A stretch of DNA of 64,000 bases from the NCBI RefSeq assembly GCF_900109995.1, contig NZ_FOCB01000004.1, positions 124,001-188,000 of the forward strand. The letters are read 5' to 3'. Every line of letters starts with the position of its first letter. Positions within the stretch are counted from its first letter, which is position 1. Source of the stretch: Pseudomonas sp. ok272 (lineage in GTDB: Bacteria; Pseudomonadota; Gammaproteobacteria; Pseudomonadales; Pseudomonadaceae). A program made the translations under genes and the position numbers. The notes under the pieces were generated by a model that worked only from the letters and a program-made list of their open reading frames with translations, was not told where the DNA came from and did not search any database. Positions 29,383 to 38,682 of this stretch are shown one piece after another.

Positions 29383-29517
29383 AAGCTCTTCCTTGAGAGT
29401 CCCTACTCTTGGATTAGCCCAGTCACAAAGGCCTGCGTATATTAATTGTCACAAAGTCTGAATTGGCGCTCGGCGGAATCCGGGCATACTTGCCGCCTGA
29501 ACTGACCGAGAAGCCTT

Positions 29518-30039
29518 ATGCCCCGGCGCCTTTTCAAACGCTACATGCCAGACCCGACGAGCATCAAGGAACACAAATCCTTACGCTTTCTTGGCAATCT
29601 GTTGCATGACCCTAACTTATGGCACCTCAATCGGCACTCGGTCGCCCGGGCCATGGCAGTCGGGTTGTTCGCCGCCTTCCTGCCGATTCCCATGCAGATG
29701 CTGGTGGCTGCGGCGCTGGCGGTGTCGGTACGGGGCAATATCCCGATCGCCGTGAGCCTGGTCTGGCTGACCAACCCGATCACCATGCCGGTCGTCTTTT
29801 TCTGCACCTACCAGGCGGGCGCCTGGCTGATGAACGTGCCCGCGCGCACCCTGCCGGATGAGCTGACCTGGGAATGGATCAGCGGCGAGTTGTCGACCCT
29901 GTGGCAGCCCTTCTTGCTGGGCTCGGTGGTCGCCGGCCTGACACTCGGCGCCCTGGCCTACTGCCTGACCATGACCTACTGGCGCTGGTGGGTCGGCCGA
30001 CAATGGACGCGACGCAAGAAGGATCGTTCGGCGAAATGA
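29518..30039 (+). CDS. DUF2062 family membrane protein
   Basis: The 173-residue protein has a basic N terminus and three or four hydrophobic segments in the DUF2062 domain, with the family block HSVARAMAVGLFAAFLPIPM and LTNPITMPVVFFCTYQAG. The family is common beside comEC in Pseudomonas, as here (divergent, 135-bp gap). No reaction is known; it is probably an inner-membrane protein. The gene ends 3 bases before a REP doublet. Confidence 0.88.
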   Translation: MPRRLFKRYMPDPTSIKEHKSLRFLGNLLHDPNLWHLNRHSVARAMAVGLFAAFLPIPMQMLVAAALAVSVRGNIPIAVSLVWLTNPITMPVVFFCTYQAGAWLMNVPARTLPDELTWEWISGELSTLWQPFLLGSVVAGLTLGALAYCLTMTYWRWWVGRQWTRRKKDRSAK

Positions 30040-30042
30040 ATC

Positions 30043-30130
30043 GTGGGAGCGAACCTGCTCGCGAAGCGGCCAGCACAATCAACAACCTTGTTGACTGACG
30101 CACTGCCTTCGCGAGCAGGCTCGCTCCCAC
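30043..30130. repeat. REP doublet (inverted pair)
   Basis: GTGGGAGCGAACCTGCTCGC (from 30043) is repeated inverted as GCGAGCAGGCTCGCTCCCAC (to 30130), with about 42 bases between. This is the standard Pseudomonas fluorescens REP pair found between genes. It lies between two convergent genes and may act as a transcription or mRNA-stability barrier. Confidence 0.9.
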
Positions 30131-30149
30131 CCAGTAACGCCTACGCCGA

Positions 30150-30929
30150 TCAGGTACGCATGCCGCGACCGCTGACCAGCAGCCGCGCGCAACCGACGTA
30201 CAGCACCACGGTAGCCACCAGCATGAAGGTGATGGCGATGCTGATCTTGATGTCCGAGACACCGAGAATCCCGTAGCGGAAGGCGTTGACCATGTGCAGC
30301 ACTGGATTGGCCAGCGACACGGTCTGCCAGAACGGCGGCAGCAGGGTAATGGAGTAGAACACCCCGCCCAGGTAGGTCAATGGCGTCAGCACGAAGGTTG
30401 GGATAATCGAGATATCGTCGAAGTTCCGTGCAAAGACCGCGTTGATGAACCCCAGCAGCGAGAAGATCGTCGCCGTCAGCACCACCACCAACACCGTCAC
30501 GCCCAAGTGATGCACCTGCAAGTCGGTGAAGAACAGCGAGAGCAGCGTCACGATCACCCCGACCATCAGCCCACGCAGCACACCGCCCAGGGTGTAGCCA
30601 ATCAGGATGGTGTGCGGTGACAGCGGCGAGACCATCAGTTCTTCAATCGAGCGCTGGAACTTGCTGCCAAAGAAGCTCGACACCACGTTGCCGTAGGAGT
30701 TGGTGATCACCGACATCATGATCAGGCCCGGCACGATGTACTCCATGTAGGTGAAGCCACCCATGTCGCCGATTTGCCGGCCGATCAGGTTGCCAAAGAT
30801 CACGAAGTACAAAACCATGGTGATCGCTGGCGGCAGCAGGGTTTGCGGCCAGATCCGGGTGAAGCGCCGGACCTCGCGGTAAACGATGGTATTGAGCGCC
30901 ACGAGGTTGGGTTGCAATTCGGAACTCAT
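30150..30929 (-). CDS. ABC-2 type transporter permease
   Basis: The 259-residue integral membrane protein has six predicted helices and the ABC-2 permease pattern, including RSIEELMVSPLSPHTILIGY (as QRSIEELMV...) and LTPLTYLGGVFYSITLLPPF. It resembles YadH, the permease of a drug- or polysaccharide-type exporter whose substrate is unknown. It overlaps the upstream ATPase gene by 4 bases; the two form one exporter. Confidence 0.92.
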   Translation of the reverse strand: MSSELQPNLVALNTIVYREVRRFTRIWPQTLLPPAITMVLYFVIFGNLIGRQIGDMGGFTYMEYIVPGLIMMSVITNSYGNVVSSFFGSKFQRSIEELMVSPLSPHTILIGYTLGGVLRGLMVGVIVTLLSLFFTDLQVHHLGVTVLVVVLTATIFSLLGFINAVFARNFDDISIIPTFVLTPLTYLGGVFYSITLLPPFWQTVSLANPVLHMVNAFRYGILGVSDIKISIAITFMLVATVVLYVGCARLLVSGRGMRT

Positions 30930-31858
30930 ACGGCCACCTTCGCCAGATTTTTCTCCACCAGGGACACGAACAGCTCCTCAAGGCGATTGGTTTTGTTACG
31001 CAGGCTCAGCACTTCGATGTTCAATGCGGCCAGTTGCGCGAACAGTGCGGTGATCCCCATGTTTTTATCGACCTGGACTTCCAGGGTATGGCTGTCGACT
31101 AGGCGACACGGGTAGCCGATCAACTGCGGCGGTGTCGTCATGTTGCCCTTGAGGTCCAGCAGGAAGGTCTCGACATGCAGTTGGCCGAGCAGGTTACGCA
31201 TGCTGGTGTTTTCGACGATCGTGCCGTGATCGATGATGCCGATGTTGCGGCACAACTGCTCAGCCTCTTCCAGGTAGTGCGTGGTGAGGATGATGGTGAT
31301 GCCTTTCTGGTTCAGCTCGGTGAGGAAGCTCCACATCGAGCGACGCAGTTCGATGTCCACGCCAGCCGTCGGCTCGTCGAGGATCAGCAGGCGCGGCTCG
31401 TGCACCAGCGCGCGGGCAATCATCAGGCGCCGCTTCATACCGCCCGACAGCGAACGTGACGGCACATCGCGCTTGTCCCACAGGCCGAGCTGGGTCAGGT
31501 ACTGCTCGGCGCGCTCCTTGGCCAGCTTGAACGGGATGCCGTAGTAGCCGGCCTGGGTCACGACGATGTCGAAGGTCTTTTCGAACTGATTGAAATTGAA
31601 CTCCTGGGGCACCACGCCGATGCTGCGCTTGAGCGCGGCCGGGTTGCGGTCCAGGTCGTGGCCAAAGATGTTCACCGTGCCGCTGGTCTTGTTCACCAGG
31701 GTCGAGAGAATGCCGATGGTCGTGGATTTGCCGGCACCGTTGGGGCCGAGCAAGGCGAAAAAGTCACCTTCGGCGACATCCAGATCGATACCACTCAGGG
31801 CCTGGAAACCGTTGCCGTAGGTTTTGGTTAGCTGCCGGATGGACAGAGCAGAACTCAT
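30926..31858 (-). CDS. ABC transporter ATP-binding protein (YadG-like)
   Basis: The ATPase is 310 residues from ATG 31858. Walker A is LLGPNGAGKSTT, the signature is RSLSGGMKRRLMIARAL, Walker B is LLILDEPTAGVD and the switch His is in TTHYLEEAEQ. The DrrA/NodI-like C-terminal extension is present. In-frame GTG and TTG codons at 31873 and 31876 could extend it by 5-6 residues; none of the starts has a strong ribosome binding site. It pairs with the permease that follows. Confidence 0.9.
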   Translation of the reverse strand: MSSALSIRQLTKTYGNGFQALSGIDLDVAEGDFFALLGPNGAGKSTTIGILSTLVNKTSGTVNIFGHDLDRNPAALKRSIGVVPQEFNFNQFEKTFDIVVTQAGYYGIPFKLAKERAEQYLTQLGLWDKRDVPSRSLSGGMKRRLMIARALVHEPRLLILDEPTAGVDIELRRSMWSFLTELNQKGITIILTTHYLEEAEQLCRNIGIIDHGTIVENTSMRNLLGQLHVETFLLDLKGNMTTPPQLIGYPCRLVDSHTLEVQVDKNMGITALFAQLAALNIEVLSLRNKTNRLEELFVSLVEKNLAKVAV

Positions 31859-31991
31859 ATCGGATTTACGCACCAAGAAGGGAAGTCAGGAATGGTTAAG
31901 GCCCGGCGGCGTGCAGTGCAACCAAGGCGCTGGGACGCAATGGTGCTTGGCGACGCCGCACAAGTACAGTCATGTGTGTTGATAGTGAATA

Positions 31992-32615
31992 TTAAGTCAA
32001 CGCAGTCATCACCGCTTTCTGGTAGGCCACGCGGCGCTTGAGTCGCTCGTACCAGGCCTGCAAATGGGGCGCAGGTGCACGTTCGATGGGCATTTCGAAC
32101 CAGGCATAAATGAAGCTGCCCAGGGGAATGTCACCCATGCCGATCTCGTCACCCGACAGGTAGGGCTGATTCGCCAGCGCCTGGTCGACCATGGCCAGCA
32201 GGCCCTCGCACTCGTTGATCGCGGCCTTGATTTGTATCCAGTCCTGCTGCGCGGCCGGGGTGCGCAACACGCCCCAGAACACCGTGCGGAAAGGACCCGC
32301 AAAGCTCGACGTGGCCCAGTCCATCCACTTTTCGGCGCTGGCACGGGCCTGGAGATCCGCCGGATACCACGGCGTGCCACTGGCGTGACGGGCCATCAGG
32401 TAACGCACGATGGTGTTGGACTCCCACAGCACGAATCCATTGTCGTCAATCACCGGCACCCGGCCGTTGGGGTTCATCGCCCGGTACTCGGGCGTGTCCA
32501 CCACACCAAAGGCACCGCCGGCGTCTATCGCCTCGTAGGCCAGGCCCAGTTCTTCGGCGGCCCACAGTGGTTTCCTGACATTCGACGAGTTTTTCCGACC
32601 CCAGATCTTCAGCAT
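31992..32615 (-). CDS. Glutathione S-transferase family protein
   Basis: The 207-residue protein has an N-terminal thioredoxin-like domain beginning MLKIWGRKNSSNVRKPLWAA, with Ser at the likely catalytic position, and the glutathione-contact segment NPNGRVPVIDDNGFVLWESN. The helical C-terminal domain has the N-capping motif (GDEIGMGDIPLGSFIYAWF). This resembles the small-molecule detoxification GSTs of bacteria. Substrate unknown. It stands alone, with a 115-bp gap from the ABC operon. Confidence 0.9.
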   Translation of the reverse strand: MLKIWGRKNSSNVRKPLWAAEELGLAYEAIDAGGAFGVVDTPEYRAMNPNGRVPVIDDNGFVLWESNTIVRYLMARHASGTPWYPADLQARASAEKWMDWATSSFAGPFRTVFWGVLRTPAAQQDWIQIKAAINECEGLLAMVDQALANQPYLSGDEIGMGDIPLGSFIYAWFEMPIERAPAPHLQAWYERLKRRVAYQKAVMTALT

Positions 32616-32659
32616 GACCTTCCCTTAAGTGGATGAACGCCGGGGCAGTCTACGCCGGA

Positions 32660-33319
32660 TCAGGCCCGACTCAAATCGTCCTGCATATCCCCCAATAGCT
32701 CAGGCATCTGCGTGCCAAACAGGTGCGGGTAGCACTGTTCCAGGTGTTTGAAGAAGAACGCCTCGGGCACATCGACAAACTGCCCGTGGTCCACCAGGTA
32801 CTCCATCGACTGCTGCCCCTGGCGATTGAAGGGATGAAACACACTGTCGTTGAACCCATCGAACTCCAGCGGCGGCACATCGAATACCTCGCAGAGTTTG
32901 GCATTGAACGCCGGCGTGGCCTTCACCCAGCGATCATTCAAGTACAGCTCGGTGTAGCCGTGCATGGCAAACACGTCACTTTTCAACAACTCGATCAGCC
33001 GGGGCGTCGACAGGTGATTGCGTACGTCCGCCAGGCCGATACGCGCGGCAATCCCGCAATGGCGGGCACACCCGGCCAGCAAGGTGGCCTTGGGCACGCA
33101 GTAGCTCACTCCGGTGGCCAACGCATGACTGCCACGCAAGGTGGCCGGGTCTCGACTGAAGCTATAGGGGTTGTAGCGCACCGCCTCGCGCACCGCGTAA
33201 TAGAGATTGACCGCCTGCTCCACCGGGTCGTTGCGGCTACCGCGATGTTTTTCGGCGAACTCCACCACCGCAGGGTGGTCACTATCGATGAAGCGTCCGG
33301 GACTCAGGTACTGGTGCAT
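32660..33319 (-). CDS. Transglutaminase-like domain protein
   Basis: The protein is 219 residues from the ATG at 33319, which follows CTGGAG; the longer frame to 33394 lacks a better signal. The transglutaminase/protease-like core is seen in SYCVPKATLLAGCARHCGIA (candidate catalytic Cys), MHGYTELYLNDRWVKATP (catalytic His and nearby acidic residue) and FNDSVFHPF. No signal peptide or membrane segment is visible, so it is probably cytoplasmic. The natural substrate is unknown. It is divergent from fadE. Confidence 0.85.
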   Translation of the reverse strand: MHQYLSPGRFIDSDHPAVVEFAEKHRGSRNDPVEQAVNLYYAVREAVRYNPYSFSRDPATLRGSHALATGVSYCVPKATLLAGCARHCGIAARIGLADVRNHLSTPRLIELLKSDVFAMHGYTELYLNDRWVKATPAFNAKLCEVFDVPPLEFDGFNDSVFHPFNRQGQQSMEYLVDHGQFVDVPEAFFFKHLEQCYPHLFGTQMPELLGDMQDDLSRA

Positions 33320-33556
33320 GAGGTTGATCTCCAGGGGAAGCCCCGAGTCTAGCGACACCTTGAGCACAGAGATAACGACGTTTCGGCCAAACATCAGCGC
33401 TTGCCGTACGCGCTTTCAGACAACCGCAACGCTTTCACTCACGAAATACCCAGCTGTTTCCCACCGATTCATACGAATCGCTCTGGCCACCCCGTTTTGC
33501 AGATGCCGTCTAAGCTCTGGAGGTGGTTTTGCCCCTGGTTTCACGGAGGATTGAAT

Positions 33557-36004
33557 ATGCTGCTGTTGTGGATACTGGCCCTGGTGGCCGGGATAGCCTG
33601 GCTGGCTCACCGCCGCACCGCTCCCCTGCCCGCGCTGGGCATCGTGGCGATCTACCTGCTGGCGATGGGCGCCTTCAGTCGTGCTCCTGGCTGGTTGCTG
33701 CTGATTTTCGGCGCGGTGCTGGCCGCAGTCGCCGCGACCCTGTTGCTGCCCGATCTACGGCGCAAGCTGTTCACCGCGCCGTTATTCCGCTGGTTCCAGA
33801 AAACCCTGCCGCCGATGTCGCAAACCGAACGTGAAGCCATCGACGCCGGCACGGTGTGGTGGGACGGCGAACTGTTCAGCGGCCGCCCGGACTGGAACAA
33901 GTTGCTGGCCTACCCCAAGGCGCAACTGAGTGAGGAGGAGCAGGCATTTGTCGACGGTCCGACCGAAGCACTGTGCGCGATGGTCAGCGACTGGGACATC
34001 AGCCAGCAAATGGACTTGCCCGCCGAGGCCTGGGCCCACATCAAGGCCCATGGTTTCTTCGCCTTGATCATCCCCAAGGAATACGGCGGCAAGGGCTTCA
34101 GCGCCTACGCCAACTCACAGGTCGCGATGAAGCTGGCAACCCGCAGCGGCGACCTGGCCTCCACCGTCATGGTGCCCAACTCCCTGGGGCCGGCCGAGTT
34201 GCTGCTGCACTACGGCACCGAGGAGCAGCGTAACCACTACCTGCCGCGCTTGGCCCGTGGCGACGACATTCCGTGCTTCGCCCTCACCGGCCCTCTGGCG
34301 GGTTCCGACGCCGGCGCCATGCCCGACACCGGGATCGTCTGCAGGGGCCAGTGGGAGGGCCAGGAAACCCTGGGCCTGCGGCTCAACTGGCAAAAGCGCT
34401 ACATCACCCTGGGCCCGGTCGCCACTTTGCTCGGCCTGGCATTCAAGGCCTATGACCCGGACCATTTGCTGGGCGACAAGGAAGACCTGGGCATCAACCT
34501 GGCGCTGATCCCCACCGACACGCCCGGCGTGGAAATCGGCCGCCGCCACCATCCCCTCGGCGCGTCGTTCATGAACGGGCCGAACTCGGGCAAGGACGTT
34601 TTCGTGCCCCTGGACTTTCTGATCGGCGGCCAGGAGATGCTCGGCAAGGGCTGGATGATGCTGATGAACTGCCTGTCGGTCGGGCGCTCGATCTCGTTGC
34701 CGGCGGTGGGTACTGGTGCGGCCAAGTTCACCAGCCTGGTGACCGGCCAGTACACCCAGGTTCGCGAGCAATTCAACGTGCCGTTGTCGGCCTTCGAAGG
34801 CATTCAAGAGGCCATGGCCCGGATCGGCGGCAACGCCTGGATGATGGACGCCGCCCGCATGCTCACCGCCAACGCGGTGGACCTGGGGGAAAAACCCTCG
34901 GTGCTGTCGGCCATCCTCAAGTACCACCTCACCGAGCGTGGGCGCGAATGCATCAGCCACGCCATGGATGTCCACGGTGGCAAGGCGATCATCATGGGCC
35001 CCAACAACTACCTGGGACGTAGCTGGCAGGGCGCGCCCATCTTCATCACCGTGGAAGGCGCGAATATCCTCTCGCGCAACCTGATGATCTTTGGCCAGGG
35101 CGCCATCCGCTGCCACCCGTTCGTCCTCAAGGAAATGGCCCTGGCCAGCCGCGAGGACAAGGAGCAGGCACTCAAGGAGTTCGACGCACTGCTGCTCAAG
35201 CACATCGGCTTTGCCGTGAGCAACGCCGCCAGCACCTTGATGCTCAACCTGGGCATCGGCCGCTTCGAACCCGCGCCAGGCGACACCCTCAGCCAGGGTT
35301 ACTTCCGTGCGCTCAACCGCCAGGCGGCGGCCTTCGCCATGCTGGCGGACCTGAGCATGATGCTGCTGGGCGGTGAACTGAAGCGCCACGAACGCCTGTC
35401 CGCACGCCTGGGCGATGTGCTGAGCAACATGTACCTGGCCTCGGCAGCGCTCAAGCGTTACCACGACCTCGACTCACCCGCCCACATGAAGCCGCTGTTT
35501 ACCTGGGCGATGGAAGAAAGCCTGGGCCAGGCCGAGCGCGCCATGGACGAGTTGCTGAACAACTTCCCGAACCGGGTGCTTGGGTGCCTGCTGCGGGGGG
35601 TGGTGTTCCCGCTGGGGCGTCGCCACACCGGGCCTTCGGACAAATTGGCGGCCGAAGTCGCCGCCGTGATTGGCCGGCCCAAGGGCGACCCGACCCTCGA
35701 AGAGTTGCTCTGGGGTTGCTACCGGCCGCAATCGGTCGACGATCCGGTCGGCGCCTTGCAACATGCCAGCGACCTGCTCAACGCGGTGCAACCCTTGCAA
35801 AAGAAGCTCCACACCGCGCTCAAGAGCGGGCAGGTCAAGCCCGCCCCCGGAGAATCGGTCATCGACGCGGCCCTGCAAGCCGGTGTCTTGCAAGCCGGCG
35901 AGGCACAGAGCCTGCACGAAGCCGAAGCCGCACGGCGCAAAGTGATCGATGTCGATGACTTCTCCAAGGAGCAACTGCAACTGGCGCCGGGCAAGGTCCG
36001 CTAG
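33557..36004 (+). CDS. fadE: Acyl-CoA dehydrogenase FadE
   Basis: The 815-residue membrane-associated acyl-CoA dehydrogenase opens beta-oxidation of fatty acids. Two N-terminal hydrophobic segments (about residues 1-70, MLLLWILALVAGIAWLA onward) precede the dehydrogenase fold. FALTGPLAGSDAG is the FAD/substrate loop, MDVHGGKAIIMGPNNYLGR and VEGANILSRN are typical FadE blocks, and DUF1974 forms the C-terminal third. The ATG follows ACGGAGGA. The open frame from 33401 adds a non-coding-like stretch and is rejected. PAO1 PA2815 is the counterpart by position. Confidence 0.94.
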   Translation: MLLLWILALVAGIAWLAHRRTAPLPALGIVAIYLLAMGAFSRAPGWLLLIFGAVLAAVAATLLLPDLRRKLFTAPLFRWFQKTLPPMSQTEREAIDAGTVWWDGELFSGRPDWNKLLAYPKAQLSEEEQAFVDGPTEALCAMVSDWDISQQMDLPAEAWAHIKAHGFFALIIPKEYGGKGFSAYANSQVAMKLATRSGDLASTVMVPNSLGPAELLLHYGTEEQRNHYLPRLARGDDIPCFALTGPLAGSDAGAMPDTGIVCRGQWEGQETLGLRLNWQKRYITLGPVATLLGLAFKAYDPDHLLGDKEDLGINLALIPTDTPGVEIGRRHHPLGASFMNGPNSGKDVFVPLDFLIGGQEMLGKGWMMLMNCLSVGRSISLPAVGTGAAKFTSLVTGQYTQVREQFNVPLSAFEGIQEAMARIGGNAWMMDAARMLTANAVDLGEKPSVLSAILKYHLTERGRECISHAMDVHGGKAIIMGPNNYLGRSWQGAPIFITVEGANILSRNLMIFGQGAIRCHPFVLKEMALASREDKEQALKEFDALLLKHIGFAVSNAASTLMLNLGIGRFEPAPGDTLSQGYFRALNRQAAAFAMLADLSMMLLGGELKRHERLSARLGDVLSNMYLASAALKRYHDLDSPAHMKPLFTWAMEESLGQAERAMDELLNNFPNRVLGCLLRGVVFPLGRRHTGPSDKLAAEVAAVIGRPKGDPTLEELLWGCYRPQSVDDPVGALQHASDLLNAVQPLQKKLHTALKSGQVKPAPGESVIDAALQAGVLQAGEAQSLHEAEAARRKVIDVDDFSKEQLQLAPGKVR

Positions 36005-36031
36005 CACCGGGGCACGCCCAGCGGTTGAAGG

Positions 36032-36060
36032 GTGAAAAGCGGGCGCCGGGGCTATATACT
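36032..36060 (+). promoter_or_regulatory. Candidate promoter of the PA2817-like gene, inside the fadE terminator
   Basis: GTGAAA (36032-36037) and TATACT (36055-36060) are 17 bases apart. The -10 box lies in the loop of the hairpin at 36041-36069, so the promoter and the upstream terminator share sequence. The transcript would start near 36067, about 33 bases before the next ATG. The -35 box is weak (4 of 6 matches). Confidence 0.5.
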
Positions 36061-36075
36061 CCGGCGCCCGTTTTG
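36040..36075 (+). terminator. Terminator of fadE
   Basis: GGGCGCCGG (36041-36049) pairs with CCGGCGCCC (36061-36069) around an 11-base loop, followed by GTTTTG. It lies 36 bases after the fadE stop codon. Confidence 0.75.
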
Positions 36076-36099
36076 CTTTAGTTCTAGAGGACTCCCGTT

Positions 36100-36498
36100 A
36101 TGCTCGACCAAACTCTCGTCCAGCTCGACCTCCTACGCAGTATCCTGGTCGCTGTCGGCGAAGCCGAGCAGGTTCCGGACGAAAGCCATGCCCTGTTCCT
36201 GGAACGTTTCGACGAACTGCGCGCGTCACTGCCCATCGACCCGATCGAAAGCCAATACCTGGGCCAGGACATTCTGTGCCAGATCATCGTCCGCTATCCG
36301 CAAATCGCCCACTTGGTGCCACGCGACCTGCTGTGGTACTTCGCCGGTGACTGCCTGCACTACATGCCAGACGACGAGATCGAACTGTATCAGGCCCTCG
36401 AAGAACGCCGCTTCGAAGCCGAACAGAACGACGAACCGTTCGACTGGAACCAGGAGAAGCAACTGCTGGCCCTGTCGAACCAGGAACCGAAGCACTGA
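36100..36498 (+). CDS. PA2817 family protein of unknown function
   Basis: The 132-residue acidic protein has no signal peptide, membrane segment or known domain. It matches in size and position the conserved Pseudomonas protein PA2817, found just after fadE. Its N terminus (MLDQTLVQLDLLRSILVAVG) and the block IVRYPQIAHLVPRDLLWYFA are helical and end in an acidic region. It has its own terminator and probably its own promoter, so it is not simply part of a fadE operon. Function unknown. Confidence 0.85.
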   Translation: MLDQTLVQLDLLRSILVAVGEAEQVPDESHALFLERFDELRASLPIDPIESQYLGQDILCQIIVRYPQIAHLVPRDLLWYFAGDCLHYMPDDEIELYQALEERRFEAEQNDEPFDWNQEKQLLALSNQEPKH

Positions 36499-36515
36499 TT
36501 TCGCGCCCTGCATTC

Positions 36516-36550
36516 AAAAGGCCCGCCTGGTTAACCAGGCGGGCCTTTTT
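36516..36550. terminator. Bidirectional terminator between two convergent genes
   Basis: AAAAGGCCCGCCTGG and CCAGGCGGGCCTTTT form a perfect 15-bp inverted repeat around TTAA, with T runs on both strands. It serves the PA2817-like gene on the plus strand and the LysR gene (stop at 36554) on the minus strand. Confidence 0.92.
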
Positions 36551-36553
36551 GCT

Positions 36554-37567
36554 TCAGAGCAAACCATCGCTCTCCGGCAACTCGTAGGCCAGGACAGGTT
36601 TGCCCATGGTACTCGGTTTGCCCGGTTTGCCCAGCGTGGGCTCCTTCTCCAGGCACTCCACCAGATAGTCGATCAACACCCGCAACTTGGGCGGCAGATA
36701 GCGTGTCGGCGAATGCAGCAGCCAGGCGCCACCGTGATAGGAGGCGAGAAAGGTCCAGTCCGGCAATACCTGCACGATCAAGCCTTGCTCCAGGGCATAA
36801 CGCGCCGTGAAGTACGGCAGGCTGCCAATCCCGATGTGTTGCAACACGGCCCCCAGTCGCACGCCCGTGTGATTGGCCGCATAGCGCCCCCGCACGCCAA
36901 CGGTCACGGCCTTGGTGCCCTGCCTGAACTTCCAGCGCGCATCGCTCGGCGTTTCGCCCAGGTAAATGCAGCTGTGATTGAGCAGATCGTGGGGATGGCT
37001 CGGCGTGCCGTGTTCCGCCAGGTACTGCGGGGTCGCGCACAGCATGTGGTCGATCGTCAGCAACTGGCGCCCCACCAGCCCCACCGGCGGGCGATCGGTG
37101 ATGCGGATCGCCAGGTCGACATGATCATCGATCAAATCGACCTGGCGGTCCTCCAGCAACAACTCCACATCGACCTTGGGATAACGACGCAGAAACTCCG
37201 GCATGTGCGGATGGATCACAAATCGCCCTACCGCCTTCGGCACGCTGATGCGCACCCGCCCTTGCGCCTCCTGGGTGAACTGGCCACTGATTTCCATCAC
37301 CGAACGCGCGGCGCTGACCATCTCCTGGCAGCGCTTGAACACCTCTTCGCCACCATCGCTCAGGCGCAACTTACGGGTGGTGCGCTGCAACAACCGAGTG
37401 GCCAGGGCTTTCTCCAGGCGCGAGATGCTGCGGCTGACCGCTGACGGCGACGAGCCCAGCTGTCGCGCCGCCTCCGAAAAGCTGCCGGTCTCGACCACCT
37501 TGACGAAAATCGCCATTTCCCCCAACAGCGGTAGCGGAAGATTTATGCTCACAGCGCAAAAGTCCAT
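36554..37567 (-). CDS. LysR family transcriptional regulator
   Basis: The 337-residue protein has the LysR winged helix at the N terminus (ETGSFSEAARQLGSSPSAVS then RSISRLEKALATRLLQRTTR, about residues 26-65), followed by the periplasmic-binding-like effector domain (about 95-300). The tail is Lys/Pro rich (LGKPGKPSTMGKP). It is divergent from the LysE gene with an 83-bp gap, the usual layout of a LysR regulator controlling an amino-acid exporter. The ligand is unknown. Confidence 0.92.
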   Translation of the reverse strand: MDFCAVSINLPLPLLGEMAIFVKVVETGSFSEAARQLGSSPSAVSRSISRLEKALATRLLQRTTRKLRLSDGGEEVFKRCQEMVSAARSVMEISGQFTQEAQGRVRISVPKAVGRFVIHPHMPEFLRRYPKVDVELLLEDRQVDLIDDHVDLAIRITDRPPVGLVGRQLLTIDHMLCATPQYLAEHGTPSHPHDLLNHSCIYLGETPSDARWKFRQGTKAVTVGVRGRYAANHTGVRLGAVLQHIGIGSLPYFTARYALEQGLIVQVLPDWTFLASYHGGAWLLHSPTRYLPPKLRVLIDYLVECLEKEPTLGKPGKPSTMGKPVLAYELPESDGLL

Positions 37568-37650
37568 TGATGTTTGAACGGATTATCACGCAATTGCCGG
37601 TTTCATATAATAAAAAAATGAATCCTCACTAGGCCATTGTTGGAGTTGAA

Positions 37651-38289
37651 ATGCTTTCGAATTACCTCGGCGAGTTCCTTGCCCTGGCGACGATCCACTT
37701 TCTCGCCGTCGTCGCGCCAGGCCCCGACTTCGCGGTGACTATCCGGCAAAGCGTGCGCTTTGGCCGTGCGGTCGGGATGTGTACCGCACTGGGCATTGGC
37801 GCCGGCATTTCGGTGCACGTGCTCTACACCTTGCTTGGGGTGGGCGCACTGATGCATGCCACCCCGTGGCTGCTGACCGTGGCCAAGGTGGTGGGCGGCG
37901 CCTACATTCTTTACCTGGGTGTGAGCCTGTTACGCAGCAAGCCAAAGTCGACGCAAGAAGGCCTGGGCGCTGTCGAGGTGCCTAACGAACAGCAAACCCT
38001 GTTCAAGGCGTTCGCCACGGGCTTTCTGACGAACGCCACCAACCCCAAGGCAACCCTGTTCTTCCTGGCAATCTTCACCACCGTCATCAGCGCATCGACC
38101 CCTTTGCAGGTCCAGGCGCTCTACGGGCTGTGGATGTGTTTCGTCAACGCGCTGTGGTTCGTGATCGTGGCGCTGTTCTTCTCCAGCAGCCGGGTGCGCG
38201 TGCTGTTCATGCGCATGGGGCACTGGTTCGAACGCACCATGGGGGTGATCCTGATCCTGTTCGCCGGGCGCTTGATCCTGTCGATGTAA
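37651..38289 (+). CDS. LysE family amino-acid exporter
   Basis: The 212-residue protein has six hydrophobic segments in the LysE/RhtB pattern. The family signature is at the N terminus (HFLAVVAPGPDFAVTIRQSV), and GFLTNATNPKATLFFLAIF is the second conserved block. It is expected to export small amino acids or homoserine-lactone-like compounds at the inner membrane. The divergent LysR gene is its likely regulator. Confidence 0.92.
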   Translation: MLSNYLGEFLALATIHFLAVVAPGPDFAVTIRQSVRFGRAVGMCTALGIGAGISVHVLYTLLGVGALMHATPWLLTVAKVVGGAYILYLGVSLLRSKPKSTQEGLGAVEVPNEQQTLFKAFATGFLTNATNPKATLFFLAIFTTVISASTPLQVQALYGLWMCFVNALWFVIVALFFSSSRVRVLFMRMGHWFERTMGVILILFAGRLILSM

Positions 38290-38349
38290 CCCCTCGATCC
38301 CGGCCTCGAGCACCCCATCAGGCGCTCAAGGCCGAGACGGCGGCGCGGG

Positions 38350-38676
38350 TTACTTCAGGTTGCCGCTGAGAAACTGCTGCAAGCGCTCGCTCTTTGGATT
38401 GCCCAGCACGTCCTGCGGCGCGCCCTCCTCCTCCACGCGCCCCTGGTGCAGAAACAGCACCTGATTGGACACCGTCCGGGCGAGGCTCATTTCGTGGGTG
38501 ACCATGATCATCGTGCGGCCCTCTTCGGCCAGGCCCTGGATCACCTTGAGCACTTCGCCCACCAACTCGGGGTCCAGCGCCGAGGTCGGCTCATCGAACA
38601 GCATCACTTCCGACTCCATTGCCAACGCCCGGGCAATCGCCACCCGCTGTTGCTGGCCGCCGGAGAGAAACGCCGG
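38350..38676 (-). pseudogene. Truncated amino-acid ABC transporter ATPase (5' part lost)
   Basis: Only the C-terminal half of a polar-amino-acid ABC ATPase remains. It begins abruptly at FLSGGQQQRVAIARALAM (signature motif), then MLFDEPTSALDPELVGEVL (Walker B) and IMVTHEMSLARTV (switch His), and ends normally with SERLQQFLSGNLK. The Walker A half, about 130 residues, is missing. Upstream of about 38676 the frame stays open to 38781 but encodes unrelated residues. With no Walker A it cannot hydrolyse ATP. No permease or binding-protein gene is nearby, so most of the transporter locus is gone. Confidence 0.85.
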
Positions 38677-38682
38677 GGTTGC

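Noticed and set aside
30040..30149. A small RNA gene in the DUF2062-ABC gap
   Set aside because: The paired structure is a standard REP doublet, with no promoter or T-run terminator.
34115..35464. A 449-codon minus-strand frame inside fadE
   Set aside because: It lies wholly within a clear acyl-CoA dehydrogenase gene, and its product is His/Gln/Val-rich antisense-type sequence with no recognisable domain.
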